Shown: positions 19,344-27,931 of the stretch, in pieces
Layout: every line of letters starts with the position of its first letter
Numbering within the stretch: the stretch's first letter is position 1
Origin: Sphingomonas sp. NFR04
GTDB lineage: Bacteria > Pseudomonadota > Alphaproteobacteria > Sphingomonadales > Sphingomonadaceae
DNA length: 64,000 nucleotides
Direction of reading: 5' to 3'
NCBI RefSeq assembly: GCF_900114095.1
Contig: NZ_FORV01000001.1
Coordinates: 186,001-250,000, forward strand
Notes under the pieces: model-generated
The model's input: only the letters and a program-made list of their open reading frames with translations
Told to the model about the DNA's origin: nothing
Databases searched by the model: none
Made by a program: the position numbers and the translations under genes

Positions 19344-19798
19344 GTCAACGGCCATCGGCCTTCCCATGCCGCCGGCACGCGCGCTGTCAAGGCGCGGGTG
19401 CCATCCGCCGCGACCGCCAGCGTCAGCCACAAGGCGTCGTGCCATGCCGAGGCGGGCAGCCGCTCGGGCCATTCGACCAGCAGCAGCGAATCATCGCGCG
19501 CATCGTCGAGCCCCAGTTCCTCCGCCTCGTCCGGATCCTCGATCCGGTACAGGTCGACGTGCAGCACCGGCAGCCGCACCTCGGGAACGTCATAGGGCTG
19601 GACGATCGCGAAGCTCGGCGAGGGTGCCTCGCCCTCCAGCCCAAGCGCCGCGAGCAGCCCCCGCGCGATGCTGGTCTTGCCCGCCCCCAAGGGCCCCGAC
19701 AGCGCGATGACGTCGCCGGGGCCGACGACGGCCGCGAGCTTGGCGCCCAACGCCAGCGCCTCTTCGAGCGAGGCGAGCAGGAGGGTTTCGGCCGTCAT
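19340..19798 (-). CDS. tsaE: tRNA threonylcarbamoyladenosine biosynthesis ATPase TsaE
   Basis: 152 residues with the Walker A GPLGAGKTSIARG, the PSPSFAIVQPYD switch region, and HVDLYRIEDPDEAEELGLDD, all hallmarks of TsaE (YjeE). It is the ATPase partner of TsaB-TsaD in making t6A37 on ANN-decoding tRNAs, and is normally essential. Start at the ATG at 19798. The stop overlaps the amgK start by 4 bases. Upstream lies a 99-bp palindromic repeat and then divL on the same strand, so the four genes probably share a transcript. Confidence 0.94.
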   Translation of the reverse strand: MTAETLLLASLEEALALGAKLAAVVGPGDVIALSGPLGAGKTSIARGLLAALGLEGEAPSPSFAIVQPYDVPEVRLPVLHVDLYRIEDPDEAEELGLDDARDDSLLLVEWPERLPASAWHDALWLTLAVAADGTRALTARVPAAWEGRWPLT

Positions 19799-19828
19799 GG
19801 GTTCGCGATGCCCTTGTTCCAAAACACG

Positions 19829-19927
19829 CCGTCATCCCCGCGCAGGCGGGGATTCATTGGCGCTGATACTGCGGTTCTTTCCCCAAGCGCACAGGCGAAT
19901 GGATCCCCGCCTTCGCGGGGATGACGG
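19829..19927. repeat. Inverted intergenic repeat, type B
   Basis: Terminal arms CCGTCATCCCCGCGCAGGCG and its near-complement CGCCTTCGCGGGGATGACGG flank a 50-base centre. Each arm is itself a small hairpin (CCCCGC..GCGGGG). The GTCATCCCCGC motif is a widespread REP-like element of sphingomonads and other proteobacteria. It lies within the divL-tsaE gap, so it is inside a probable operon rather than at its end. Confidence 0.8.
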
Positions 19928-19973
19928 CGGGTGCGGGGGGAGCATGGTATCGAAACGCCCGTCGTGCTGCTCC

Positions 19974-22313
19974 TCATCCGCGCGGCAACTCCACCGTGAC
20001 GAGCGTCCCCTGCCCCGGCTCGGAGATCAGCTCGATCCGCCCGCCATGCGCCTCGACGAACTGCTTGGCGAGCGGCAGGCCCAGCCCCAGCGCGCGATCG
20101 CCGCCGCGCGAGGTGCCGACCTGCGCGAACCGGTCGAACGCCCGCGCCACCGCCTCGGGCGGCATGCCGGGGCCGTCGTCGCTGACGATCACCCGCGCGA
20201 CCCGCGCATTGCCGTCGAGATGGAGCAGCACGCGGCCGCCCTCGGACGTATGCGATACCGCGTGGCGCAGCAGATGCTCGACGGTCTGGCGAATGCGCCG
20301 GGCATCGCCCTGGACCACGCCCGCCGTCCCCGCATCCTCGATCACCAGCTCGATCGCCTTGCCCTTGGCGAGCGGCGCGATCACGTCCGCCGCGCTGGTG
20401 GCGGCAAGCTCGACGTCCACCGTCTCGCGCTCGATCGGCTGGCCTTCGCTCTGGGTGAGGTCGAGCACGTCGTCGATCAGCCCGCCCAGCCGATCCACCG
20501 ACATCAGGATCGCCTCGACATATTCCTTGCCGTCGGCGCTCAGCTTGCCGGCAAACCCGCCCTGCAACATCTCGCCGAACCCCTTGATCGAGGTGAGCGG
20601 CGTGCGCAGCTCATAGCTCATATTGGCGACGAAGGCGGTGCGGACGCGGTCGGCCGCTTCCAGCGCCTCGTTGCGGTCGCGCAGCGCGCGCTCCACGCGC
20701 TGACGATCGGTGGTGTCGAGCATCGTCACCAGCGCATTGCCGTCGGGCAGCGGCACCGCCGCGATGTCGAAATGGCGGCCATTGGCGAAGGTGATGCTGG
20801 AGCCGCGTTGCTGGCGGTCCTTGGCGGCGAGCCGGATCAGGTCGCCGATGATCTCGGCGCGCGCCGCATTGACCAGCTTGCCGCCTGCCGCCTTGACGAT
20901 CGTGGCGATCTGCGGGTGCCCGTCGAGGAAGCCGTCCTCGAAGCCCCAGACCTGGCGGAACTTGCGGTTCCACAGCTGCAGCCGCCCCTTGCCGAACACC
21001 GCGACCGCCTCGGCCAGGCTGTCCAGCGTCGCGGTGCGGACCTGCTGCATCTCGCCATGCTCGCGCTGGAGTTCGAGCTGTTGCGTCTGATCCTCGAAGA
21101 TCAGCAGCAGCCCGCCTTCGGGCAGCGGCTGGGCGACGACGCGGAGATGGGTGGTGCCGATGCTCCAGCTTTCCTCCACCGCATCGGGCGCGGTGAACCA
21201 TTCGCGGCGCTCGGCCTTCCAATGGGGGAAATCGCGCACGTCGGGCAGCTTGCGCGCCTCGCGCATCCGCTCGAGCACGCGGTCGAACTCCGGCCGATCC
21301 GCCAGCCACTCGTTCTTCATCGCGAACAGGCGGCGGAAGGGCTGGTTGCAGAACACCAGGCTGCGGTCCGAGCCGAACTGCGCGACGCCGGCGGACATCC
21401 GGTCGAGCATCGCCCGCTGCGCCTCGGCGAAGCGCTTGAGGCCGCCGCGGGCGCGCTCCAGCTCCTCGATGTCGACGGCGAAGCCGGCGATCCCGCCGGT
21501 GGGCAGCGGCACGTCGTGAAGGCGCAGCATCCGCCGAGCGCCCGCAATGGTAGCAGGCATCGCCGCCGATTGCGGCTCCTGCGTATCACGCGCGATCGCG
21601 GCGTTGGCGAGCGGACCGCCCAGCCCCGCCCCGTCGACCAGTTCCACCCCGCGCGACACCACGTCCTCGGCGTCGCGCCCCTCGACGGCGCGGACATAGG
21701 CGGTGTTGACCATCAGCAGCCGCAGATCGGGTCCGCGATACCACATCGGCATCGGCGCCGCCTCGATCAGTGCGGTGAGCGCGTCGAAGGCGGCGCGCAG
21801 CCGATCGGCTTCGCGTTCCAGCGAGCCGACTTCGGCCTGGCTGTCGGTCGCGTCCAGCACCCAGAGCAGCACACTGCCTGGCGTCTCGACCGCCTCCGAT
21901 GCGCGCTCGCCGAGCACCAGCAGCATCCGCTCGGAGCCGCGCACCGGCAGCGAGAGGCGGAAGGATTGCCCGGCCCGCTGTGCGGCCTCCACCTGCTCGC
22001 CAAGCAGGGCGACGTCTTCGGGATCGAGCCCCGAATCCTTTTGCGACAGGCGGGCGAGCGATTCGACGGGGCCCTCCAGCCCCAGCCAGGCGGCGAGGCG
22101 CGGCGACATCTCGATCCGGCCATCGGCGCGCACCAGCATCGGCAGCGCCGGCGAGGTACGGGCGAAACGGAGCAGCCGCCGGTTCTGCTCATAGGCGGTG
22201 CGCGCAGCGGCCCGCGCGGCCAGCCCGGCATAGAGCGCCCACACTGCCGCGATCAGCACGAACGCCAGCACCGCGCCGACAATGGCCGCGCCACTCTGCG
22301 AAAGTACGATCAT
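19974..22313 (-). CDS. divL: DivL-like PAS pseudokinase (tyrosine in place of phospho-histidine)
   Basis: 779 residues: one N-terminal membrane helix (about 8-30), several PAS-like segments, a DHp helix pair and a C-terminal HATPase domain. The H-box reads NMSYELRTPLTSI, with Tyr567 where kinases have His. This matches Caulobacter DivL (769 residues, Tyr550), which binds DivK and modulates CckA in cell-cycle control. The N-box reads HLLRHAVSHT, so the usual Mg-binding Asn is also changed, while DDGPGMP and GLGLPLAK are kept. tsaE, amgK and murU follow on the same strand. Start ATG at 22313; a TTG 18 bases upstream is less likely. The gene name is inferred from residue pattern and length. Confidence 0.85.
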   Translation of the reverse strand: MIVLSQSGAAIVGAVLAFVLIAAVWALYAGLAARAAARTAYEQNRRLLRFARTSPALPMLVRADGRIEMSPRLAAWLGLEGPVESLARLSQKDSGLDPEDVALLGEQVEAAQRAGQSFRLSLPVRGSERMLLVLGERASEAVETPGSVLLWVLDATDSQAEVGSLEREADRLRAAFDALTALIEAAPMPMWYRGPDLRLLMVNTAYVRAVEGRDAEDVVSRGVELVDGAGLGGPLANAAIARDTQEPQSAAMPATIAGARRMLRLHDVPLPTGGIAGFAVDIEELERARGGLKRFAEAQRAMLDRMSAGVAQFGSDRSLVFCNQPFRRLFAMKNEWLADRPEFDRVLERMREARKLPDVRDFPHWKAERREWFTAPDAVEESWSIGTTHLRVVAQPLPEGGLLLIFEDQTQQLELQREHGEMQQVRTATLDSLAEAVAVFGKGRLQLWNRKFRQVWGFEDGFLDGHPQIATIVKAAGGKLVNAARAEIIGDLIRLAAKDRQQRGSSITFANGRHFDIAAVPLPDGNALVTMLDTTDRQRVERALRDRNEALEAADRVRTAFVANMSYELRTPLTSIKGFGEMLQGGFAGKLSADGKEYVEAILMSVDRLGGLIDDVLDLTQSEGQPIERETVDVELAATSAADVIAPLAKGKAIELVIEDAGTAGVVQGDARRIRQTVEHLLRHAVSHTSEGGRVLLHLDGNARVARVIVSDDGPGMPPEAVARAFDRFAQVGTSRGGDRALGLGLPLAKQFVEAHGGRIELISEPGQGTLVTVELPRG

Positions 22314-22371
22314 CGGGGAAGACGCCGGCAAGCCATCGTCCCACCTTTAGGCGAAGGCGCCCCCATACGAA

Positions 22372-22398
22372 AAGGGGCCCGGCGATGCCGAGCCCCTT
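22372..22398 (-). terminator. Rho-independent terminator after the TonB receptor gene
   Basis: Minus-strand stem AAGGGGC / GCCCCTT with an inner GGC/GCC pair, followed by TTTTCG. It lies 25 bases past the receptor stop and before divL. Confidence 0.6.
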
Positions 22399-22422
22399 CC
22401 GCACCTGTTTTCTGGCCTCGGC

Positions 22423-25400
22423 TCAGAACTTCACGCTCGCAGCCACGCGCGCATAACGCCCGAGGATGCCGGAGAAGTAGGTAGTCGTTCCTGCACCAGC
22501 CGGCGCCGGGAAAGGCGGCTTCACGTCGAACACATTGTCGACGATCAGCTTCATGCCGAACTGCTGGTTCACGCGCACGCCCAGCGTCGCGTTGAACACC
22601 CACCAATCGCTCACGCCCATGATGTTGCGGGCATTAGCTGCCTCGTCGACGTCATAGGCGCCCTTGCCGATATACTGGGCCTGGATCAGGCCGTTGAACC
22701 GGTCGCCCTCATAGGTGAGGTTGGCGGTACCCGAATGGTGCGGATAGCCGATCTCGCCCGCGAGATGGTTGATGTCGCCGATGCCGACGCGCTGCTGCAG
22801 CTTGTCCCGGTAGAAATAATTCACCGACAGCCCAGCGACGCCGTTGCTCGACATGCCGAGGCGCGACAGCGGCAGGCGATAGGCGGCGGTTACCGTCAGG
22901 CCCGTCGTCTCGTAGGACGAGGCGTTGTAATAGCCTTCCTGGATGCCGGTGATCTGGCCGTTGGCATCGCGCGTGACGAGGCCGCAGAAGCTGTTCGGAT
23001 AGGCCGACGAATCATAGCAGGCGTTGAGGATGTCGTCGCCGCCCAGCGAGACGATCGCGTCCTTCAGCTTGATATTGATCCAGTCGACCGCCACCGTCAG
23101 GCTCTTGGCGAAGCGCGGCTGCACGATCGCGCCGACCGTCCAGCTGTTCGCCACTTCGTTGCGCAGCCCCGGATTGCCCGAGACCGTCACCGGAATGGTG
23201 AAGTTGCTGTAGTTGGACACGAAGCTGGTCGGGTCGATGCCGGCGGCGCGGCAGTTCGCCTGGCGCACCGACGGGTTCGGACCGCTGGTCGAATAGTTCG
23301 CGTCGCAAGGATCGCGGCCGTTGTCGAACGCACGCGAGGTCGGGTTGAACGCCTCGGTGATCGCGGGCGAGCGGATCGAGCGCGTATAGTTGCCGCGGAA
23401 GGTCAGGTCCGAGATGAAGCCGAGGCGGCCACCCGCGGTCCAGGCCCAGTCGCCGCCCGAAAGCGAGTTGTCGACATAGCGGGCCGCGCCGTCGAACTCG
23501 ACGGTCTTCAGCCAGCTGACGCCGTTCTGCGCGGTGACGAACGGAATGACGAGCTCGCCGAACGCCTCGTTGGTGTGGAAGCGGCCGCTGATCGGATCGA
23601 TCGGGATGCTACGGCCATATTGGGTGCGCGTGCCGTCGCCATTGTCCTGGCCGTAATAGAAGCTGCCCGGATCGAACGAGGTCTTCTCGCGGCGATGCTC
23701 ATAGCCCGCCGAGATGCTGACGTCGTTGCCGAACAGCTTGGCCACGGCGCCCGTGACGTTGGCGTTGAACACCAGCTGCTCGTTGGTCGAGACCGGACGC
23801 GCGATCGCGAAGATATAGTCGCGCGCGGCCTGGCTCGCCTGGCCCGAGCCGAGGACGTTCAGCGGTGCGCAGGTCTTGCTGATCGTGTCGGCGGTCGAGT
23901 TGGTCACGCCGGGGCGGCAGGTGATGTTGCCGTTGGCGTCGGCGACGGCATCGATCGCGTTGAAGAAATTCTGGTTGTCGAGCTCGTAGTTTCGGCCGCG
24001 GGTCTGCGACCGGCCATAGTTGGCCGATGCTTCCCAGGTGAAGTTGCGATCGCCGATGCCGAAATCGCCCGCGAGGCCGCCGACGAAGCGATAGGTCTCG
24101 ATCCGCGCTTCGGCGCGGCCGGTGGTGAGGTCGTTGAGCGCGCGGCCGACATAGAATTCGTTCTGGCCGGCCGGCAGCTGCGAGGCGATCGTCGCCCGGT
24201 CGGCCGCGTTCAGATAGGGATTGTTGAGCGAGACGATCAGGTTGCCGTCGGGGGTGCCGGCATCGTCGAACAGCGCGGTATTGTAGTTAGGCTGGTCGAT
24301 CAGGTTCACGCCCTTGGTGTGCGTGTACCAGCCCTCGCCGAAGAAGCGGACGTGATCGGTGAAGGCATAGTTGAGCTGGGCGCTGGCGATGTAGCGCTCC
24401 GAGCTGGTCAGCAGGTTGCTCTGCGCCGGCAGGTTGAAGCCGTTGCCGCCGCTGCTGATATAGCCCTGCCGCAGCACGGTGCCGAGATCGAGCGGCACCA
24501 GCGTGCCGTTGGGCCCGAACTGCAGATACTGGCCCGCGGCGTTCTGAAGGCCGGAGCGCTGCACCGAATAGTCGTCATCGACGAACGGCACACCGCCCGA
24601 GGTGAACGCCGAATAGCGCTGCTGCGGGTAGAGCAGGCGCGCGAACGGCGATCCCGCCGACGCCGGCGGCGTGCCGAAGAAATTGCCGCGCGCGGTGACC
24701 GCGCGATCATTGGCGACGATGCCGGTGGTGTGGTTGTACTCGCCCGACACCACGATGTTGCCGCGGCCCTCGGCGAAGTTCTTGCCAGCCAGGAAGTTCA
24801 GCCGTGCCTCGGGCGCGTCGCCGCGCTCGGAGACGCCGTACTGGCCGCCGACCTCGAGCCCTTGATAGTCCTTCTTGAGGATGATGTTGACGGTACCGGC
24901 GATCGCATCCGAGCCATAGATCGGCGCACCGCCGATCGCGACGGTTTCGATGCGCTGGACCAGCGTGGTCGGGATGTTGTTGAGATCGACCTGGGTACCC
25001 GGGTTAACCGGGCCGAAGATGCTGGCCGTGTTCGACGAGACGAAGCGGCGGCCGTTCACCAGCACCAGCGTGCGCTGGGTGCCGAGCCCGAAAAAGTCGA
25101 CGAAGGTCTGCGACGGGCCGAACGAGGACTGCGCACCGACCGAGCTGTTGCCCGGCGGGCCGAAGGCGGGGATTTCGCGCAGCGCCTGGCCGACATTGGT
25201 GTAGCCGCGCGACTCGATCTGCGCGGCGCCGACCACCTGGGTCGGCTGCACCGTATCGAACTCAGGGCGCGCGATGCGCGAGCCGGTCACGACGATTTCT
25301 GTCGGCTCCTGGGCAGGCGCTGCCCCATCCTGCGCCGTGCCGGTGCTGGTCTGGGCCAGAGCGGGTGTGGCGAGGTGCGCGAACGCGAGGACGGCGGCCG

Positions 25401-25449
25401 AAGCCGTGAAACGCAGGCCGGGAACGCGGCCGGAAACACTGAAACGCAT
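22423..25449 (-). CDS. TonB-dependent outer-membrane receptor
   Basis: 1008 residues: signal peptide ending ATPALAQ, a TonB-box-like EIVVTGSRI at about residues 50-60, a plug domain (roughly 65-190, with GTQRTLVLVNGRRF and GSDAIAGTVNIILKK), and a 22-strand barrel ending RYARVAASVKF with the terminal Phe. It is an energy-coupled importer of a large substrate; the closest style is the oligosaccharide/peptide receptors abundant in sphingomonads. No substrate-specific gene is adjacent: it lies between divL and ahcY, all on the minus strand. Start ATG at 25449. The upstream region (25450-25651) contains a TTGCATGCAA palindrome at 25614-25623 that may be regulatory. Confidence 0.92.
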   Translation of the reverse strand: MRFSVSGRVPGLRFTASAAVLAFAHLATPALAQTSTGTAQDGAAPAQEPTEIVVTGSRIARPEFDTVQPTQVVGAAQIESRGYTNVGQALREIPAFGPPGNSSVGAQSSFGPSQTFVDFFGLGTQRTLVLVNGRRFVSSNTASIFGPVNPGTQVDLNNIPTTLVQRIETVAIGGAPIYGSDAIAGTVNIILKKDYQGLEVGGQYGVSERGDAPEARLNFLAGKNFAEGRGNIVVSGEYNHTTGIVANDRAVTARGNFFGTPPASAGSPFARLLYPQQRYSAFTSGGVPFVDDDYSVQRSGLQNAAGQYLQFGPNGTLVPLDLGTVLRQGYISSGGNGFNLPAQSNLLTSSERYIASAQLNYAFTDHVRFFGEGWYTHTKGVNLIDQPNYNTALFDDAGTPDGNLIVSLNNPYLNAADRATIASQLPAGQNEFYVGRALNDLTTGRAEARIETYRFVGGLAGDFGIGDRNFTWEASANYGRSQTRGRNYELDNQNFFNAIDAVADANGNITCRPGVTNSTADTISKTCAPLNVLGSGQASQAARDYIFAIARPVSTNEQLVFNANVTGAVAKLFGNDVSISAGYEHRREKTSFDPGSFYYGQDNGDGTRTQYGRSIPIDPISGRFHTNEAFGELVIPFVTAQNGVSWLKTVEFDGAARYVDNSLSGGDWAWTAGGRLGFISDLTFRGNYTRSIRSPAITEAFNPTSRAFDNGRDPCDANYSTSGPNPSVRQANCRAAGIDPTSFVSNYSNFTIPVTVSGNPGLRNEVANSWTVGAIVQPRFAKSLTVAVDWINIKLKDAIVSLGGDDILNACYDSSAYPNSFCGLVTRDANGQITGIQEGYYNASSYETTGLTVTAAYRLPLSRLGMSSNGVAGLSVNYFYRDKLQQRVGIGDINHLAGEIGYPHHSGTANLTYEGDRFNGLIQAQYIGKGAYDVDEAANARNIMGVSDWWVFNATLGVRVNQQFGMKLIVDNVFDVKPPFPAPAGAGTTTYFSGILGRYARVAASVKF

Positions 25450-25651
25450 CTATGAACCCCTTTTTGCACGCTTCTAATGATGCTGCCGCCGGTCGAACCC
25501 ATTGTTGCATCTGGGGTTTTGCCGAAGTTGCAGGCACGTTTCCGAAAACGCGCGAAAGGACGGGCAGGATGCGCGGGGCGACACATTGGGCACGGTTTTT
25601 CCGGCACCGTTGCTTGCATGCAACACGAACGTAACATGCCTGCAGTGCAGC

Positions 25652-25681
25652 AAAAAGGCCGCCCCCTGCCGGGGACGGCCC
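25652..25681 (-). terminator. Rho-independent terminator of ahcY
   Basis: On the minus strand GGCCGTCCCC-GGCA-GGGGGCGGCC forms a 10-bp stem with one mismatch, followed by TTTTTG, 28 bases after the ahcY stop. Confidence 0.85.
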
Positions 25682-25708
25682 TTCTGAACGCCGAACTGTC
25701 CAGACGGA

Positions 25709-27112
25709 TCAGTAGCGGTAATGGTCCGGCTTGAACGGGCCTTCGACCGGCACGCCGATGTACGAAGCCTGCTTCTCGCTCAGCTTCGACAGGTGCACGC
25801 CCAGCTTCTCGAGGTGAAGCGCGGCGACCTTCTCGTCGAGGTGCTTCGGCAGGACGTAGACTTCGTTCTTGTAGTTCTCGCCCTTGGTCCAGAGCTCGAT
25901 CTGCGCCAGCGTCTGGTTGGTGAAGCTGGCCGACATCACGAAGCTCGGGTGGCCGGTGGCGCAGCCAAGGTTCACCAAGCGGCCCTTGGCGAGGACGATG
26001 ATCTGCTTGCCGTCCGGGAACTCGACCAGGTCGGTGCCCGGCTTCACTTCGGTCCACTTGTAGTTCGACAGCGCCGAGATCTGGATCTCGCTGTCGAAGT
26101 GGCCGATGTTGCAGACGATCGACATCGGCTTCATCGCCTTCATGTGATCGGCGGTGATCACGTCGGCGTTACCCGTGGCGGTCACGAAGATGTCGGCGCG
26201 CTTGACGGCCTCGTCCATGGTGACGACCTCGAAGCCTTCCATCGCCGCCTGCAGCGCGCAGATCGGATCGATCTCGGTCACGAGCACGCGGGCGCCGCCG
26301 TTGCGCAGCGACTGGGCCGAGCCCTTGCCCACGTCACCGAAGCCGGCAACCGCGGCAACCTTGCCGGCGAGCATCACGTCGGTGGCGCGACGGATCGCGT
26401 CGACCAGCGATTCCTTGCAGCCATAGAGATTGTCGAACTTCGACTTGGTGACGCTGTCGTTGACGTTGATCGCCGGGAACGGCAGCTCGCCCTTCTTGGC
26501 GATCTCGTACAGGCGGTGCACGCCGGTGGTGGTCTCTTCCGAAACGCCCTTCAGGTTCTGCACGGTCTTGGTGAGGTAGCCCGGATACTTGGCGATGAAC
26601 GCCTTCAGCGCGCGCTGGAATTCGACTTCCTCGTCGTTCTCCGGCTCGCCCAGCGTCGCGCCGGCTTCGAGCTTGGCGCCCCACAGCGCGAACATGGTCG
26701 CGTCGCCGCCGTCGTCGAGGATGATGTTGGCGGTGGTGCCGTCACCATCGGCGCCCCAGTTGAAGATGTCGCCGACATAGTCCCAATAGTCGGCCAGGCT
26801 CTCGCCCTTCACCGCGAACACCGGAACGCCGGTCGCGGCGATGGCGGCAGCGGCGTGGTCCTGCGTCGAGAAGATGTTGCAGGTCGCCCAGCGGACCTGC
26901 GCGCCGAGCGCGGTCAGCGTCTCGATCAGCACGGCGGTCTGGATCGTCATGTGCAGCGAACCGGTGATGCGCGCGCCCTTGAGCGGCTGCGATGCGCCGA
27001 ATTCCTTGCGGAGCGCCATCAGGCCGGGCATCTCGGTCTCGGCGATGTTGATTTCGGCGCGGCCGAAATCGGCGAGGGCGATGTCCTTGATGACATAGTC
27101 GTTGGTAGCCAC
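25709..27112 (-). CDS. ahcY: Adenosylhomocysteinase
   Basis: 467 residues. The enzyme hydrolyses S-adenosylhomocysteine to adenosine and homocysteine, removing the methyltransferase product. Recognisable blocks: [16 protein letters not shown], the NAD motif [21 protein letters not shown], and the C-terminal PDHYRY tail that contacts NAD of the neighbouring subunit. It carries the roughly 40-residue insertion found in the longer (proteobacterial and plant) class. Start is GTG at 27112, with GGAGAAG about 9 bases upstream. It stands alone with its own terminator and a palindromic operator (27212-27231), which suggests SAH-responsive control. Confidence 0.97.
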   Translation of the reverse strand: MATNDYVIKDIALADFGRAEINIAETEMPGLMALRKEFGASQPLKGARITGSLHMTIQTAVLIETLTALGAQVRWATCNIFSTQDHAAAAIAATGVPVFAVKGESLADYWDYVGDIFNWGADGDGTTANIILDDGGDATMFALWGAKLEAGATLGEPENDEEVEFQRALKAFIAKYPGYLTKTVQNLKGVSEETTTGVHRLYEIAKKGELPFPAINVNDSVTKSKFDNLYGCKESLVDAIRRATDVMLAGKVAAVAGFGDVGKGSAQSLRNGGARVLVTEIDPICALQAAMEGFEVVTMDEAVKRADIFVTATGNADVITADHMKAMKPMSIVCNIGHFDSEIQISALSNYKWTEVKPGTDLVEFPDGKQIIVLAKGRLVNLGCATGHPSFVMSASFTNQTLAQIELWTKGENYKNEVYVLPKHLDEKVAALHLEKLGVHLSKLSEKQASYIGVPVEGPFKPDHYRY

Positions 27113-27117
27113 GGGCT

Positions 27118-27205
27118 GCTTCTCCAGTTGCAGGCAAATGCTGGCGCACCGGGAATCCTCCCGGCCGCATGGGTGCGCCCCTACCCGCTTCGGGTCAGGC
27201 GCGCA
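27118..27205 (-). promoter_or_regulatory. Structured 5' leader of ahcY
   Basis: Between the operator and the GTG start the minus strand holds ACCCGAAGCGGGT, then GGCGCA paired with TGCGCC around an inner CCGGGA-GGAT-TCCCGG hairpin. This could be an RNA switch, but it does not match the SAH riboswitch pattern I know, so it is recorded as structure only. Confidence 0.35.
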
Positions 27206-27211
27206 ATGTTA

Positions 27212-27231
27212 ATATAAAGATATCTTTATAT
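27212..27231. promoter_or_regulatory. Perfect 20-bp palindrome, SahR-like operator upstream of ahcY
   Basis: ATATAAAG-ATAT-CTTTATAT, a perfect palindrome in otherwise GC-rich DNA, about 100 bases upstream of the ahcY start. It resembles ArsR-family SahR/methionine-regulon operators described for alphaproteobacteria. It probably overlaps the ahcY promoter. The regulator gene is not in the window. Confidence 0.7.
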
Positions 27232-27246
27232 GCCGTTCGGGCGAAT

Positions 27247-27819
27247 TCAAGCGGTACCCGTGCTATTTGCCAGCAGCCGCGGATCGATGCCCGCGCCGAC
27301 AAAGCCTTCGGCCCAGCGCTCGTACACGTCGGTATCGTAGAGCAGCGCGAGATCGGCGGGCGTGTTGAACCAGCCATGGCGGGTCAGTTCGGTCTCCAGC
27401 TGCCCCTCGCCCCAGCCGGCATAGCCGAGCGCCACCAGCCAGCGGCTCGGCCCCTTCCCCCCGGCGATCGCGCGCAGCACGTCGATCGTGCCGGAGAGCT
27501 GCCAGCGGCCGGCGACGTCGATCGTGTCCTGCCCGCTCCAGTCCGCCGTATGGAGCACGAAGCCGCGACGCGGCTCGACCGGCCCGCCGAAATGCACCGG
27601 CACGTCCGGCACCTCGCCCGGATCGATCTCGAACTGTTCGAGCAGGTCGTGCAGCCCCAGCCCCTCGATCGTCGCGCCGATGCCGATGCCCAGCGCACCC
27701 TCGGTATCATGGGCGCACATCGCGATCACCGCGCGCTCGAAGCGCGGGTCGCCGATGCCGGGCATGGCCAGCAGGAACTGGCCGGTAAGGGAAGGCGTCG
27801 AATCCATGCTATCCACCAT
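27247..27819 (-). CDS. YqgE/AlgH family protein
   Basis: 190 residues with the YqgE/AlgH fold signature: LTGQFLLAMPGIGDPRFERAVIAMCAHD, GALGIGI, VHFGGPVEPRRGFVLH, and ALGYAGWGEGQLETEL. The family is widespread in proteobacteria and its biochemical function is unknown. The ATG at 27819 has GGAGGG 8 bases upstream and beats the ATG at 27807. It diverges from the peroxiredoxin gene with a 112-base gap. Confidence 0.92.
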   Translation of the reverse strand: MVDSMDSTPSLTGQFLLAMPGIGDPRFERAVIAMCAHDTEGALGIGIGATIEGLGLHDLLEQFEIDPGEVPDVPVHFGGPVEPRRGFVLHTADWSGQDTIDVAGRWQLSGTIDVLRAIAGGKGPSRWLVALGYAGWGEGQLETELTRHGWFNTPADLALLYDTDVYERWAEGFVGAGIDPRLLANSTGTA

Positions 27820-27899
27820 ATCGTTCGCCCTCCCTACGGGCCACGCTTGAATTTGTTGCGCGGGATGCGATGGAGGCGGCGCGGCCGTGCGGCCGCAGG

Positions 27900-27919
27900 A
27901 TTCGTACAAATTCGTACAA
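27900..27919. promoter_or_regulatory. Tandem direct repeat upstream of the peroxiredoxin gene
   Basis: Two exact back-to-back copies of ATTCGTACAA, ending right at the AAGGAG ribosome site of the peroxiredoxin gene. A 10-base period puts both on one helix face, as in some activator or repressor sites; a slippage duplication is the alternative. Confidence 0.4.
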
Positions 27920-27931
27920 GGAGAGAGCAGC

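Noticed and set aside
19829..19927. Terminator for divL
   Set aside because: Strong stems but no T-tract in the minus direction, and tsaE continues on the same strand.
22735..25455. A 906-codon open frame on the plus strand
   Set aside because: It mirrors the TonB receptor gene. High GC with strong third-position bias leaves the antisense frame open; the composition is Arg/Ala/Val/Asp-rich without any domain.
27118..27205. Canonical SAH riboswitch before ahcY
   Set aside because: The leader has stems but lacks the conserved sequence pattern I know for that class, so only a generic structured leader is claimed.
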